The notes: generated by a model from the letters alone, not told the origin. DNA of 16,578 nt from CBDUBS01 sp965365445 (GCA_965365445.1 CBDUBS010000070.1:1-16578); one strand, 5' to 3'; counted from the stretch's first letter, positions 1 through 7,632 are shown. A program made the numbers and translations.

Positions 1-1804
1 CCGCCACTCCGGCCGATGTGGGTTGCAGGTCGAGCGTGAAACCGTGCAAATCCAGATTACCCAGCCGGTACGGTACGTTCACTCCGGCATACTGGTAATC
101 CCGGATGACGGCGCCGAAAATCTTCTCGAACACCGACCCTCGTTTCGTGGAAAGCAAGGCGCCGTTTTCGTCATAGTAGGCCGACGGCATATCCATTACG
201 AGACGTCCTCCCTGTTCGACATACGCGGCCAGTTTATTCAGGACGCTATCGCTCAGAGCCAGGGCAAACGGCATGTAGATGATCGGGTACCGCGGAGCAA
301 GGCCATCCAGAATGTCGGTTGCCGTTACGTACTCGTACGGCACGTCGGCATTGATCAATGCCCGGCTGACTCCGGCACGGGCTTCTATGGGCCACTGTCT
401 GAACACATCGCGGCCGCGAATCGACATGGCCGCCCAGTAAGCCTCATTATCCCAATCCGTATAAACGCCTACGAGCGGCTCCTTATCTGCTTCCCAGAGC
501 TCATCCCGGTATTTCCTCGCCGCCTGGCCGATTTTCCCAACCTTTACCGCCCGGTCGGTGACCTCATTGTTACGGTCGAGCATTCCGTACTCACCACCTT
601 CCCACCCGGCAGTGCGCACGCTCCAGGCCCAGAATCCAAACCCGCGGTAGCCGGCAGCCAGATAGGACAGCATGAACTGGGTCATGATGCCGTCATCGAC
701 CGTAAAGCCATACCCTCCCTTGCCACCGCTGAACTGCTGGGGCCCGCCCGTGGACTCCCACGTGGCTGACCATCCTCCCTTGAAATAATCGTGCGTAAGC
801 GCCGCCATCATGTATATGGGCCGGGTTATTTCGTGCTCGACTTCATCGAAGTGCCATGCCAGATGGATGGAGGGATAAAACGAACCGTAGTCGGTCATCA
901 CTTCGGCGATCCCCTCCATATCCACTCCACGGTAGGAGAAGGGCAGGAACATACCCATTTCGCCTCCCGCACGTACCGGCTCGTCCGGATCGAATGCGGC
1001 ATTTGTCAGAGCCCGCTCCCGTACCCGCTCGATGCGCATATCCGCCTTGAACCGAAGCTGGTCCCGAATGTGATGGTATTCGCGCGATTCGATCTGGTCC
1101 CACCGCCGGGCGGCATCCTCCCATGACTCGAACGCCTTATTGCCGGGAGGAATGCCGTAATGATGAAAGCTGTATGCATGGTTCAACTGGTCGATTGAGC
1201 CGTATTTTTCTTTCAGCCAGTTGAAAAAAGCCGGTCTGGTTTCCTGCGGGATGTCCGGACCCACACCGCCTGATTCCGGTACGGCCGACTGGACGTCAAG
1301 GGTCTTTCCCTGACGTTTTAGCTCCTGTAGCTTTCTGACTCGGTTTTTAAGCACTTCCATCTGGTAAGCGATCATGGCGGGGTGGTCCCGCGCCTGCTTC
1401 AGCGGCATGTCCGCCGGAAGGCCCAGCTTACGGAGCAATTCCACGGTGATGGGCTCCCATCCTCCTTCTCCGTACCACCAGGGGATGATTCCTTCATCGA
1501 GCGCAATCAGGGCTACGTCCTCGAATTCCCAGCCGGGAACGAGTTGGATTTGCTTCAACGCGGTAAAGCCCAATCGCTTCATCGTGCGAAAATGCTCCCG
1601 AATTTCCGCTTCCCCTTCCCCCGGGCGTTGAATGTACACGACGCCTACAGGTATGGGCGCTATGGTTCGAAAGTGCTCCTGTTTCGGCGAACCATGAAGC
1701 CGGTCATACAGATCGACCATATAATCGTGCGGCTGCGCACGGAGGGACGATGCGCCAAGGAATAGTACCAGAAATACCCACCCGTTTGGAATGAATCGTT
1801 GCAT
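1..1804 (-). CDS. GH42-like beta-galactosidase family protein, exported, 3' end outside the window
   Basis: The reverse strand reads open from an ATG at 1804 to the left edge, giving about 601 residues with no stop, so the C-terminus is missing. The N-terminus is a Sec-type signal (hydrophobic stretch about residues 8-20, likely cut near LRAQ, 21-24). Residues about 50-400 resemble a glycoside hydrolase 42 barrel, with a segment FFNWLKEKYGSIDQLNHAY (193-211) typical of the family and the E350 of ATWESTGG as candidate nucleophile. The canonical acid/base Asn-Glu pair is not evident; E150 in IAYQMEV is the nearest candidate. Residues about 443-545 (PLVGVYTDWDNE through YVEQGGRLVMD) match the GH42 trimerisation domain. 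It starts 33 nt after the GH10 stop, so the two form an operon. Substrate cannot be read from sequence; family GH42 acts on beta-galactosides and related sugars. The family call is fairly sure, the substrate is not. Confidence 0.8.
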   Translation of the reverse strand, partial: MQRFIPNGWVFLVLFLGASSLRAQPHDYMVDLYDRLHGSPKQEHFRTIAPIPVGVVYIQRPGEGEAEIREHFRTMKRLGFTALKQIQLVPGWEFEDVALIALDEGIIPWWYGEGGWEPITVELLRKLGLPADMPLKQARDHPAMIAYQMEVLKNRVRKLQELKRQGKTLDVQSAVPESGGVGPDIPQETRPAFFNWLKEKYGSIDQLNHAYSFHHYGIPPGNKAFESWEDAARRWDQIESREYHHIRDQLRFKADMRIERVRERALTNAAFDPDEPVRAGGEMGMFLPFSYRGVDMEGIAEVMTDYGSFYPSIHLAWHFDEVEHEITRPIYMMAALTHDYFKGGWSATWESTGGPQQFSGGKGGYGFTVDDGIMTQFMLSYLAAGYRGFGFWAWSVRTAGWEGGEYGMLDRNNEVTDRAVKVGKIGQAARKYRDELWEADKEPLVGVYTDWDNEAYWAAMSIRGRDVFRQWPIEARAGVSRALINADVPYEYVTATDILDGLAPRYPIIYMPFALALSDSVLNKLAAYVEQGGRLVMDMPSAYYDENGALLSTKRGSVFEKIFGAVIRDYQYAGVNVPYRLGNLDLHGFTLDLQPTSAGVA

Positions 1805-1837
1805 ATGCCGTCTCGTATTTTGATGCAGGTAGACAGG

Positions 1838-3334
1838 CTACCGGGCAAATGGAACCACGAGAAAAAGGGGCATGGAGAGTTCGCGCCGCACTGGGAAATT
1901 CACCCCGTGGACGGCCCCACCCGGAATGCGGTATCGCAAGGCATAGTCTCCGAAGAACCCCTTGAATCGAACGCGCCCGTCGGAATCGCTCACGGCGCGT
2001 TCGTTCGTATGCCACTCGCGATGAATCAGTTGCCTGACACGCTCGTAAACAGGCCGCAACTCATGCCCCGATCGGTCCCGGTTCCACGTAATCGCCGTAT
2101 TCATGAAACCCCAGAAAAAGAAAGCACCCAGAGCCGGATGCGCAAAGCTACACGTCAGATATTTCTCGACGTAATCGGCGTACAGGGCATCGACGTCTTC
2201 CACGGGCTGCAATGTATTCAGGTGGCCCGGATAAGCGCCGAACTCCGTTACATGCAGTGGTATCCCCGATTCCGCCATCTCGTCGTAGAAAGCCACCAGG
2301 TCGGCCATACGCATGAATCCACCCGTATGGCTTTGCAGCCCGAGGGCATCCGGGGGATTGCCCTGCTCGCGCAACCGCACCGCCAGTTCCAGATAGCGCC
2401 TGCGTTGCATGGCAGGAGTTACTTCGACTCCGTCAGCCGTAACCGGAGGTCCGGATTCCGGACTCTGGGTCAATCCGTAGTCGTTGACCAGAAATGTGGC
2501 GTCCGGGTCCTCCTCGCGCGCCCACCGTATGGCCGGACCCACATAGGCGGCTATTTCTTCGATGGGCTCGATGTGAGGCCAGTTTCGGCTGCTCAGGTTA
2601 CGCAACGAAGCTTCCCATAAACTCTCGTTCACTACGTCGTAGATGCTCACTTTCCCTCGGAAGCGAGCTACGATACTACGGATACGCACCTCCACGAACT
2701 TCATCCGGGTCTCGTAATCGTACCGCAGCAACCATTCCGGGATCGCCTTCGGCACCGTCCACAACAACGGATGCCCCTTTACGGTCAACCTTTCCGATAG
2801 CGCCCAGTCGATAGTCTCGGCGACATGGTCCAACCGGAGGTCTCCCTGAAAATCCTCCGTTTTGGAGGCGTCGTTACGGGGGCGCTCCGTCCAGTACATC
2901 AATGCCGTCGCCGCGTTGAGCACATCCGCGAACCTTTTTTTCCAGTATGTAGCCGTGTCGTACTCTCCCTCGCCATACCGATACATGGCGTCGAGGGGCC
3001 ATACCTGATCCCCGAACAGAAAGGCGTGGCTTTTTTGTTCGATCTCGACTTCGAAGTGCCCGAGCGCGGCGCCGGCCGAATCGGTCAACCTCAGCTCGAC
3101 ATCACGCATTCGAGCACCGGGAATCCGCGTCCTGGCCTGCGAAACGACGATGTCATCCGACCCGTCATATGAGGGCTGATGTATCGTGTGTAAGGGTGAT
3201 GAAGACTGCCGTATTCGCTCCCGGGAGGGCAAAGAGCGACCAGCCAACTTTCCAAGCTTTTCACCCGGACCAAGTCCCACAACCAGGCCACTCAACGCAG
3301 CAAGTGAAGTATCTAAAAAACGCCTTCGATGCAC
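1838..3334 (-). CDS. Tat-exported glycoside hydrolase family 10 protein (xylanase-like)
   Basis: This 498-residue protein begins with a twin-arginine signal (HRRRFLDTSLAALSGLVVG, residues 2-20), so it should be exported folded to the periplasm or beyond. After a short beta-rich N-terminal region (about 60-110), a GH10 barrel follows: KGHPLLW at 186-192, the acid/base motif DVVNES with E237, and the nucleophile motif HVTEFG with E364. GH10 enzymes are retaining endo-beta-1,4-xylanases and relatives; the real substrate may differ. The start codon is GTG at 3332-3334. It is supported by an AGAGG ribosome site 6 nt upstream and by the Tat signal beginning at codon 2. It is the first gene of a minus-strand pair with the GH42-like gene, 33 nt apart. 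A sigma70-like promoter candidate lies about 220 nt upstream. Confidence 0.9.
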   Translation of the reverse strand: MHRRRFLDTSLAALSGLVVGLGPGEKLGKLAGRSLPSRERIRQSSSPLHTIHQPSYDGSDDIVVSQARTRIPGARMRDVELRLTDSAGAALGHFEVEIEQKSHAFLFGDQVWPLDAMYRYGEGEYDTATYWKKRFADVLNAATALMYWTERPRNDASKTEDFQGDLRLDHVAETIDWALSERLTVKGHPLLWTVPKAIPEWLLRYDYETRMKFVEVRIRSIVARFRGKVSIYDVVNESLWEASLRNLSSRNWPHIEPIEEIAAYVGPAIRWAREEDPDATFLVNDYGLTQSPESGPPVTADGVEVTPAMQRRRYLELAVRLREQGNPPDALGLQSHTGGFMRMADLVAFYDEMAESGIPLHVTEFGAYPGHLNTLQPVEDVDALYADYVEKYLTCSFAHPALGAFFFWGFMNTAITWNRDRSGHELRPVYERVRQLIHREWHTNERAVSDSDGRVRFKGFFGDYALRYRIPGGAVHGVNFPVRRELSMPLFLVVPFAR

Positions 3335-3552
3335 ACTGTACCTCTCATGCGATGCGTAATACAGGCAACGCGGCCCGGCTCTGGTATGGAAGAACTGAAA
3401 CGGTGCGTGCAGTATTACTATGTATCAGGCCCCAATACAGCTTCATTGGGCGTAATAACCTGTTCCATTTCATCGCAACTACAGTGACACCCGTAAAAAT
3501 TTCTCAATCCCTTGTGCTTCGGAACGGCGCTTCCCGCTCGACATCATAAATC

Positions 3553-3580
3553 GTTATAATTACTTATATTCGTTATTCAA
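3553..3580 (-). promoter_or_regulatory. Candidate promoter for the GH10-GH42 operon
   Basis: On the minus strand TTGAAT (3580-3575) and TATAAC (3558-3553) are separated by 16 nt, a good sigma70-like -35/-10 pair. The same place also offers TTTG followed 19 nt later by TATAAC, which partly fits the Bacteroidota -33/-7 layout. It would give a leader of over 200 nt before the GTG at 3334, which is long, so a nearer promoter may exist. Confidence 0.4.
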
Positions 3581-3650
3581 ATTATCTCCATCGGCCACAC
3601 GCTCGCATCCAATCTGATAATAAATTACCTTATTTACTTGCAGTCGGCAC

Positions 3651-3662
3651 GAAAGCGCTTTC
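3651..3662. promoter_or_regulatory. LacI/GalR-type operator candidate (12-bp palindrome)
   Basis: GAAAGCGCTTTC is a perfect palindrome with the central CG typical of LacI-family operators, and resembles the TGAAANCGNTTTCA-type consensus of that family. It lies 84 nt upstream of the Gfo/Idh ATG and about 70 nt from the minus-strand promoter candidate, so it could control either or both transcripts. No LacI-family gene is in the window. Confidence 0.5.
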
Positions 3663-3745
3663 TGGTGGCGATAGTTAGAGGATGAAAAAGCAATGTTTGT
3701 CCGAGTAAGAAACAGATCTCTCAACTCCATTCAACTGTGAGTATC

Positions 3746-5092
3746 ATGAAAAGCAGTTCATTGAACCGGCGTGATTTTCTGAAACGGGCCGGCCTGGCGG
3801 CAGGGCTTACGGCCTTGCCATCCATCATCCCTGCCACGGCTCTGGGCCGGGGGGGCAGAACGGCCCCCAGCGACCGGATCGTGATGGGCTTCATTGGTCT
3901 GGGAAGCATGGGGATGAGCAACCTCAACGCATTCCTCGCAAAAAACGAGGTTCAGGTTGTGGCCGTGTGCGACGTCAACCGGGAGGGTGTGAACTACGCA
4001 GGCGAAGGCCCGAAAGGCAGAGAACCAGCCCGGCGGTTGGTGGACGAGATCTATTCGAAACAGGCCCCGTCGGGCAGTTACAAGGGATGTGACACCTATA
4101 CGGATTTTCGCGAGGTGCTCAGCAGGTCGGACATCGATGCCGTGTGCCTGGCCCTGCCGGATCACTGGCACGCCTACATGGCTATCGAGGCAGCCAGGGC
4201 GGGGAAGGACATGTACAGCGAGAAGCCGCTCTCACGAACCATCTGGGAAGGAAAGCAGATGGTCAATGCGATCCGACGCCACAACCGCGTATTCCAGACG
4301 GGCAGCCAGCAGCGCTCCGATCCACGATTTCGACATGCGGCCGAATTAGCGCTCAACGGCTACCTGGGCGACATCAAGGAAGTGTACGCCCGCGTGCGCG
4401 GCATTTCGCAACCGTGCCCGCTGGGAGAAGAACCGATTCCCGAAGGGTTCATCTACTCCGAATGGCTGGGAAACGCGCCGTTGGCGCCCTACCACCACGA
4501 ACGCGTAAGCGGAAAATACAACACCGAGGGAGGCACCTGGCGCTCCTGGCGTGATTACTCGGCGGGCCACATCAGCGACTGGGGGGCGCACAACTTCGAC
4601 ATAGCGCAGTGGGGGCTCGGCATGGATGGCAGCGGGCCCGTTGAGGTCATTCATCCGGAAGGCGGCGGAGTAGATGAACTTACCTACGTATATGCCAACG
4701 GCGTACCCCTCATCAAAAAGGAGGGCCCCAATCAGGGCATGGTGCAGTTCATCGGCAGCACGGGTTGGGTCGGCGTGGATCGGGGAAAGATTTTTGCGTC
4801 AGATCCACGGCTCCTCGATGTCAAGATGAAGCCGTCCGACACGCATCTCTACGTAAGCGATGATCATCGACAGAATTTCCTGGAGTGCATAAAGGACAGG
4901 ACGCGGCCGATTACCGATGTCGAGGTCGGCTACCGCTCCGTAACGGTTTGCTTGCTGGGCGAAATTGCGCTTCGCCTCGGCCGCTCTCTGAAGTGGGACC
5001 CTGCCGCCGAGACGTTCCCGAACGATTTGGAAGCAGCCGCCTTGCTGAAACGGCCCATGCGAGGTCCATACGTGGTTCACGAAGTCGCGTGA
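3746..5092 (+). CDS. Gfo/Idh/MocA family oxidoreductase with Tat signal
   Basis: The product (448 residues from ATG 3746) starts with a twin-arginine signal, SLNRRDFLKRAGLAAG (5-20), predicting export of a folded, cofactor-loaded enzyme, as is known for Zymomonas glucose-fructose oxidoreductase. An NAD(P)-binding Rossmann motif GLGSMG is at 51-56, the family's EKP motif with lysine K160 at 159-161, and a substrate-domain motif DWGAHNFD at 278-285. These enzymes oxidise or reduce sugars and sugar derivatives with NAD(P); the substrate here is unknown. A GTG at 3737 in the same frame would add three residues, but it lacks a ribosome site and the Tat signal does not need it. The gene stands alone on the plus strand, divergent from the GH10-GH42 operon and facing a shared operator-like palindrome, which suggests a common sugar stimulus (inference). 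Confidence 0.9.
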   Translation: MKSSSLNRRDFLKRAGLAAGLTALPSIIPATALGRGGRTAPSDRIVMGFIGLGSMGMSNLNAFLAKNEVQVVAVCDVNREGVNYAGEGPKGREPARRLVDEIYSKQAPSGSYKGCDTYTDFREVLSRSDIDAVCLALPDHWHAYMAIEAARAGKDMYSEKPLSRTIWEGKQMVNAIRRHNRVFQTGSQQRSDPRFRHAAELALNGYLGDIKEVYARVRGISQPCPLGEEPIPEGFIYSEWLGNAPLAPYHHERVSGKYNTEGGTWRSWRDYSAGHISDWGAHNFDIAQWGLGMDGSGPVEVIHPEGGGVDELTYVYANGVPLIKKEGPNQGMVQFIGSTGWVGVDRGKIFASDPRLLDVKMKPSDTHLYVSDDHRQNFLECIKDRTRPITDVEVGYRSVTVCLLGEIALRLGRSLKWDPAAETFPNDLEAAALLKRPMRGPYVVHEVA

Positions 5093-5108
5093 CCTCTTGA
5101 TCAGTCGG

Positions 5109-5158
5109 TTAAAGGGAATTCCCCGTCTCGCGTATACGAGCGGGGAGTTTCCGTTTAA
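5109..5158. terminator. Long bidirectional hairpin terminator
   Basis: The arms 5109-5130 and 5137-5158 form an almost continuous stem: TTAAA pairs with TTTAA, GGAATT with AGTTTCC (one bulge, one wobble), CCCCG with CGGGG, CTCG with CGAG, leaving the loop CGTATA. The A/T-rich base works as a U-tract in either direction. It lies 17 nt after the Gfo/Idh stop in a convergent gap. Confidence 0.75.
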
Positions 5159-5166
5159 GGAGGTTT

Positions 5167-5197
5167 ATAGGACTGGAACCCGACAATCCAGCCCTAT
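5167..5197 (-). terminator. Hairpin at the 3' end of the second URO-D gene
   Basis: ATAGGACTGG (5167-5176) and CCAGCCCTAT (5188-5197) pair over 10 positions with one mismatch around an 11-nt loop. It spans the stop codon of the minus-strand URO-D gene. There is no strong U-run after it, so it may mainly protect the 3' end or work together with the hairpin at 5109-5158. Confidence 0.4.
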
Positions 5198-6267
5198 CGG
5201 TACCGATCAATCGCCGTTATCAGGGCCGCCACGTTTTCGAAAGGGGCATCGTTTTCCATTTCGACGTAAAAGATCCCGCCGCCCCCTGCCTTGTGGTAAG
5301 CGTCGGCGTAACGGCGAATCCGGTCATCGATTTCCGCCGGAGTACCCAGCGGGATGAGGCGCTGTCGGTCGGGGTGGATGTAAGTAGCCACCTTATGCTC
5401 AAGGCATTTTTCGCGAAAGGTGATCTCGTCGTAGGAGGCGATCTGCGGCCATATTCCGTTCACCCCGAGCGACAGGATTTCGTCGAACAGATTCCCCAGT
5501 TGCCCGCATGAATGAAAGAAAACCAACTTGCCGGCAGAACGGATGTGTTCGATGAGGCGCCGATACCGTTCCCTGTAGTGTTCCCGGAACAGACGTTGCG
5601 ATACGAGGGGTCGGTGCTGGCCTCCCCAGTCGTCGCCAAAAAACAGGACGTCGGCGCCCAGCCGGACGTAGAAGTCGATCATGTCATGCCAGTACGCTTC
5701 CATACGATCCAGGAATCGCACCAAGTCTGGATCTCCGGTGGCGAGGTCCATCATTACTTCATCCATGGGGCGCAGGGCGTGAAGCTTTTCAAAGAGCGAG
5801 ATCCAACCCCTGATGATGAGGTACTCATCCTTCCGGCTATCGATGGCCGCTTTTTCGGCAAGGAATTCCGGCGAGTCGTCTGAAGGAATCGCAGGAAACG
5901 GGTATGTAGCCGCGGCCTTCCAGTCGGAGAACGGATAGTATTTCGGATGTCCCTGTATTCCAAAAATCAGGTACTCCCATTGGGTGCCCCAGTCATCCGT
6001 CGAGAACTCATGGTATGCGCCGAGGGCATCGATGGCGTGAGGTGGGGGTGCTGGTATATGGTCGAACGTGATCGGGTTGTCGGGAGGATAGGCGCAGAAC
6101 AGATCGAGCAGCTTTCGTCCGTGGACGTACAGGCCGGCAGGCGATGGGTGATATATGACCGGGATCCTGTCGGGGTTGCGGAACAGGATGGCATCCAGCA
6201 TACGCCGTCGGGGTGTACGGTCCGGTCGCTCCGGAAAAGGCATTGCGATGTGCTCCGAATGCTCCAT
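5194..6267 (-). CDS. URO-D superfamily protein (second of pair), methyltransferase-like
   Basis: The product has 357 residues. The start at ATG 6267 is chosen because a GGAGGT ribosome site lies exactly 7 nt upstream (6275-6280); a reading frame extending further upstream runs inside the neighbouring gene and has no family similarity. The fold is that of uroporphyrinogen decarboxylase/cobalamin-independent methyltransferase barrels: an N-terminal RRRMLDAILFRNPDRIPV (20-37), a GADVLFFGDDWG segment (204-215), and FHSCG with H252 and C254, the H-x-C half of the zinc site known in MtaA/MtbA/CmuA-type methyltransferases. The third ligand cysteine is absent: where the partner protein has GGGYILC, this one reads GGGGIFYVEME (328-338), with glutamates that might substitute. 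It lacks the N-terminal arginine-rich substrate motif of true HemE. It is translationally coupled to the upstream paralogue. The methyl donor or substrate is unknown. Confidence 0.82.
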   Translation of the reverse strand: MEHSEHIAMPFPERPDRTPRRRMLDAILFRNPDRIPVIYHPSPAGLYVHGRKLLDLFCAYPPDNPITFDHIPAPPPHAIDALGAYHEFSTDDWGTQWEYLIFGIQGHPKYYPFSDWKAAATYPFPAIPSDDSPEFLAEKAAIDSRKDEYLIIRGWISLFEKLHALRPMDEVMMDLATGDPDLVRFLDRMEAYWHDMIDFYVRLGADVLFFGDDWGGQHRPLVSQRLFREHYRERYRRLIEHIRSAGKLVFFHSCGQLGNLFDEILSLGVNGIWPQIASYDEITFREKCLEHKVATYIHPDRQRLIPLGTPAEIDDRIRRYADAYHKAGGGGIFYVEMENDAPFENVAALITAIDRYR

Positions 6268-6272
6268 GCCAC

Positions 6273-7463
6273 TTACCTCCATTCCGGTGGGTATGCTTCG
6301 GTTGCATCGTAACGGCACCGTCGAGCTTCCTCCGCAAAGGCATTCAGAAGCGGGAGGTCGGCCTGAAAGAAATGATCGGAAGGGCAGAGAATGTACCCCC
6401 CTCCTGCCCCGGCCGCCTCGAAACAGCGACGCACCTCGGCCCGCGTCTCCTCGGGGGAGCAACCGGAAAAGAAGTGGAACTGGTCGAATCCCCCTATCAT
6501 ACATACACGGTCGCCGATGCGGCGTTTGGCCTCGGCCAGATTGCTGTCGCCGCCCATGGCCGGCGGAGTAAAGGTTTCCATGGCATCCGGCCCCATGTCG
6601 GCAATGCGTTCCAGGAGGGGCATCATGCCGCCGCAGGTATGATAGACGATCCGTTGGCCTGCTTCATGCGCCAGGTCAATGAGTTCGGCATCGTATGGAG
6701 CTACGAATCGGTCGAATAGCCTGGGCGAAATGACCGTTGAAGAGGCATCCCCGCCGCCCAATTCGATCAGGTCGTATCCGGCTCCTGCAAGCGAGATGAT
6801 ATACGGTTTTTTGCGGGCCTGCAGGATGCGGAGAAAAGCGTGTGTCCACTCCGGATCGTCGTAGGTTTCATAAATCAACGCTTCGATTCCGTACAGACAA
6901 GCGGCATCCTGCCAGGTACCCGGTTGCCCATACACGTCGAACCCGCAAACCATTCCCCGAACGATACCCCGCTCTCCAAGCAACGCCTTTTCCGACGCAA
7001 CAGCCTCCACGTCGCACTTCGGGGAAGTGGCATAGCAGCCGATGAGGTCGATGTCGCTCTTTTCCTTAACCAGCCGTTCAGCCACCCAGGCCGTATGTTC
7101 GTTTTCCTGTATGACCGTCGTGAGCGTCCCGGCCGGAGTGATGAATCGGTACCTCGTAGTGATATATTCCGGATGGGGAATCGGCTCCTTCTCGATTCGC
7201 CAGTCGTCCGAAACGATGCGATGCGGCTCCAGGAAACCGAGCTTATCCTGCGAAGGGTCGTATCGTTCACCTGCGTCGGTATCGGGGCGGGTAGCTGTTA
7301 CCCATCTGATTTCATCCAGACCGTAGCGATTAAAGAATTCGGGATAAGATACCCCGCCGAGGCAGCCGTCCAGAAAGGACGGCATTACATGATGCGTGGT
7401 AACCGGCAGGCGATCCGGGACGCCGCCGTGGAGAGCGGCTAATAGTCGGGCTCTGGATGTCAT
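6273..7463 (-). CDS. URO-D superfamily protein (first of pair) with zinc-methyltransferase motif
   Basis: The product has 396 residues from the ATG at 7463. It belongs to the uroporphyrinogen decarboxylase superfamily: MTSRARLLAALHGGVPDRLP (1-20) is the usual start of the methyltransferase-like branch, and HTCG with H275 and C277 plus a distal C360 (GGGYILC) form the H-x-C-x(82)-C zinc site known from MtaA/MtbA/CmuA enzymes, which move methyl groups to or from corrinoid proteins or thiols. The region LGGGDASSTVISPRLFDRFV (235-254) is typical of this branch. HemE's N-terminal substrate motif is missing, so heme synthesis is unlikely. No corrinoid protein or activator is visible nearby. It is the first gene of a two-gene operon with a good Bacteroidota-type promoter close upstream and no clear Shine-Dalgarno. 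Substrate unknown. Confidence 0.85.
   Translation of the reverse strand: MTSRARLLAALHGGVPDRLPVTTHHVMPSFLDGCLGGVSYPEFFNRYGLDEIRWVTATRPDTDAGERYDPSQDKLGFLEPHRIVSDDWRIEKEPIPHPEYITTRYRFITPAGTLTTVIQENEHTAWVAERLVKEKSDIDLIGCYATSPKCDVEAVASEKALLGERGIVRGMVCGFDVYGQPGTWQDAACLYGIEALIYETYDDPEWTHAFLRILQARKKPYIISLAGAGYDLIELGGGDASSTVISPRLFDRFVAPYDAELIDLAHEAGQRIVYHTCGGMMPLLERIADMGPDAMETFTPPAMGGDSNLAEAKRRIGDRVCMIGGFDQFHFFSGCSPEETRAEVRRCFEAAGAGGGYILCPSDHFFQADLPLLNAFAEEARRCRYDATEAYPPEWR
6275..6280 (-). promoter_or_regulatory. Ribosome binding site overlapping the upstream stop codon
   Basis: GGAGGT on the minus strand sits 7 nt before the ATG at 6267 and shares its final T with the TAA stop (6275-6273) of the upstream URO-D gene. 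It is the strongest Shine-Dalgarno seen in the window and decides the start of the second URO-D gene, pointing to translational coupling. Confidence 0.8.
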
Positions 7464-7487
7464 GGAAACAATAAGCGGTTGGATATG

Positions 7488-7518
7488 AAAAAGTAATCAT
7501 GAGAAAGCCGGGTTCAAA
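7488..7518 (-). promoter_or_regulatory. Bacteroidota-type -33/-7 promoter of the URO-D operon
   Basis: On the minus strand TTTG (7518-7515) is followed after 19 nt by TACTTTTT (7495-7488), close to the TTTG-N19-21-TAnnTTTG consensus of Bacteroidota primary sigma factors. Transcription would begin near 7480, leaving a short leader of about 20 nt before the ATG at 7463. Placement and spacing make this the best promoter candidate in the window. Confidence 0.6.
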
Positions 7519-7523
7519 ACCCG
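7509..7523. repeat. Short perfect hairpin overlapping the URO-D -33 element
   Basis: CGGGTT (7509-7514) and AACCCG (7518-7523) are perfect inverted copies separated by CAA. The right arm and loop overlap the TTTG -33 element of the minus-strand promoter, so the palindrome may be an operator for that promoter. Confidence 0.4.
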
Positions 7524-7525
7524 AG

Positions 7526-7579
7526 AACGACGAAACCGCCCACCGGCCGGACGATTGCAAAACAAGACCATTCGTCGTT
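7526..7579. promoter_or_regulatory. Inverted repeat in the hut/URO-D divergent region
   Basis: AACGACGAA (7526-7534) and TTCGTCGTT (7571-7579) are perfect 9-bp inverted copies 36 nt apart, enclosing the palindrome CCGGCCGG (7543-7550). They lie between the divergent URO-D and hut transcripts and could be paired regulator half-sites or a hairpin in the hut leader. The octamer ACCGGCCG occurs twice in this gap (from 7542 and from 7599). No convincing hut promoter was found; ATTG (7554-7557) with TACTTCGG (7579-7586) is a weak candidate. Confidence 0.35.
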
Positions 7580-7632
7580 ACTTCGGTAGGATAAAGGTGC
7601 ATCAATCTACCGGCCGTTAACAGGCTACAGAC

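Larger units (their letters stand above)
3335..3745. other. Divergent intergenic control region between GH10 and Gfo/Idh genes
   Basis: These roughly 410 bases separate two divergently transcribed genes for exported carbohydrate-related proteins. Bases about 3540-3640 are much more AT-rich than the rest of the window. I see a minus-strand promoter candidate, a perfect 12-bp LacI-type palindrome, and no convincing coding sequence on either strand. No tRNA or known riboswitch shape was recognised. Confidence 0.7.

Noticed and set aside
23..1126. Plus-strand open frames of 248 and 111 codons at the left end
   Set aside because: They lie opposite the continuous GH42-like reading frame, have no recognisable domain, and the minus-strand frame has a signal peptide and family motifs.
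1799..2620. Plus-strand open frame of 273 codons opposite the GH10 gene
   Set aside because: The minus strand carries the GH10 catalytic motifs over the same bases; the plus frame shows no family features.
3682..3708. Eight-codon frame MKKQCLSE upstream of the Gfo/Idh gene as a leader peptide
   Set aside because: The purine-rich stretch abuts the ATG with no usable spacing and the peptide has no attenuator-like codon run.
5194..7463. Either URO-D gene as hemE (uroporphyrinogen decarboxylase)
   Set aside because: The N-terminal arginine-rich substrate motif of HemE is absent and the H-x-C motif of the methyltransferase branch is present.
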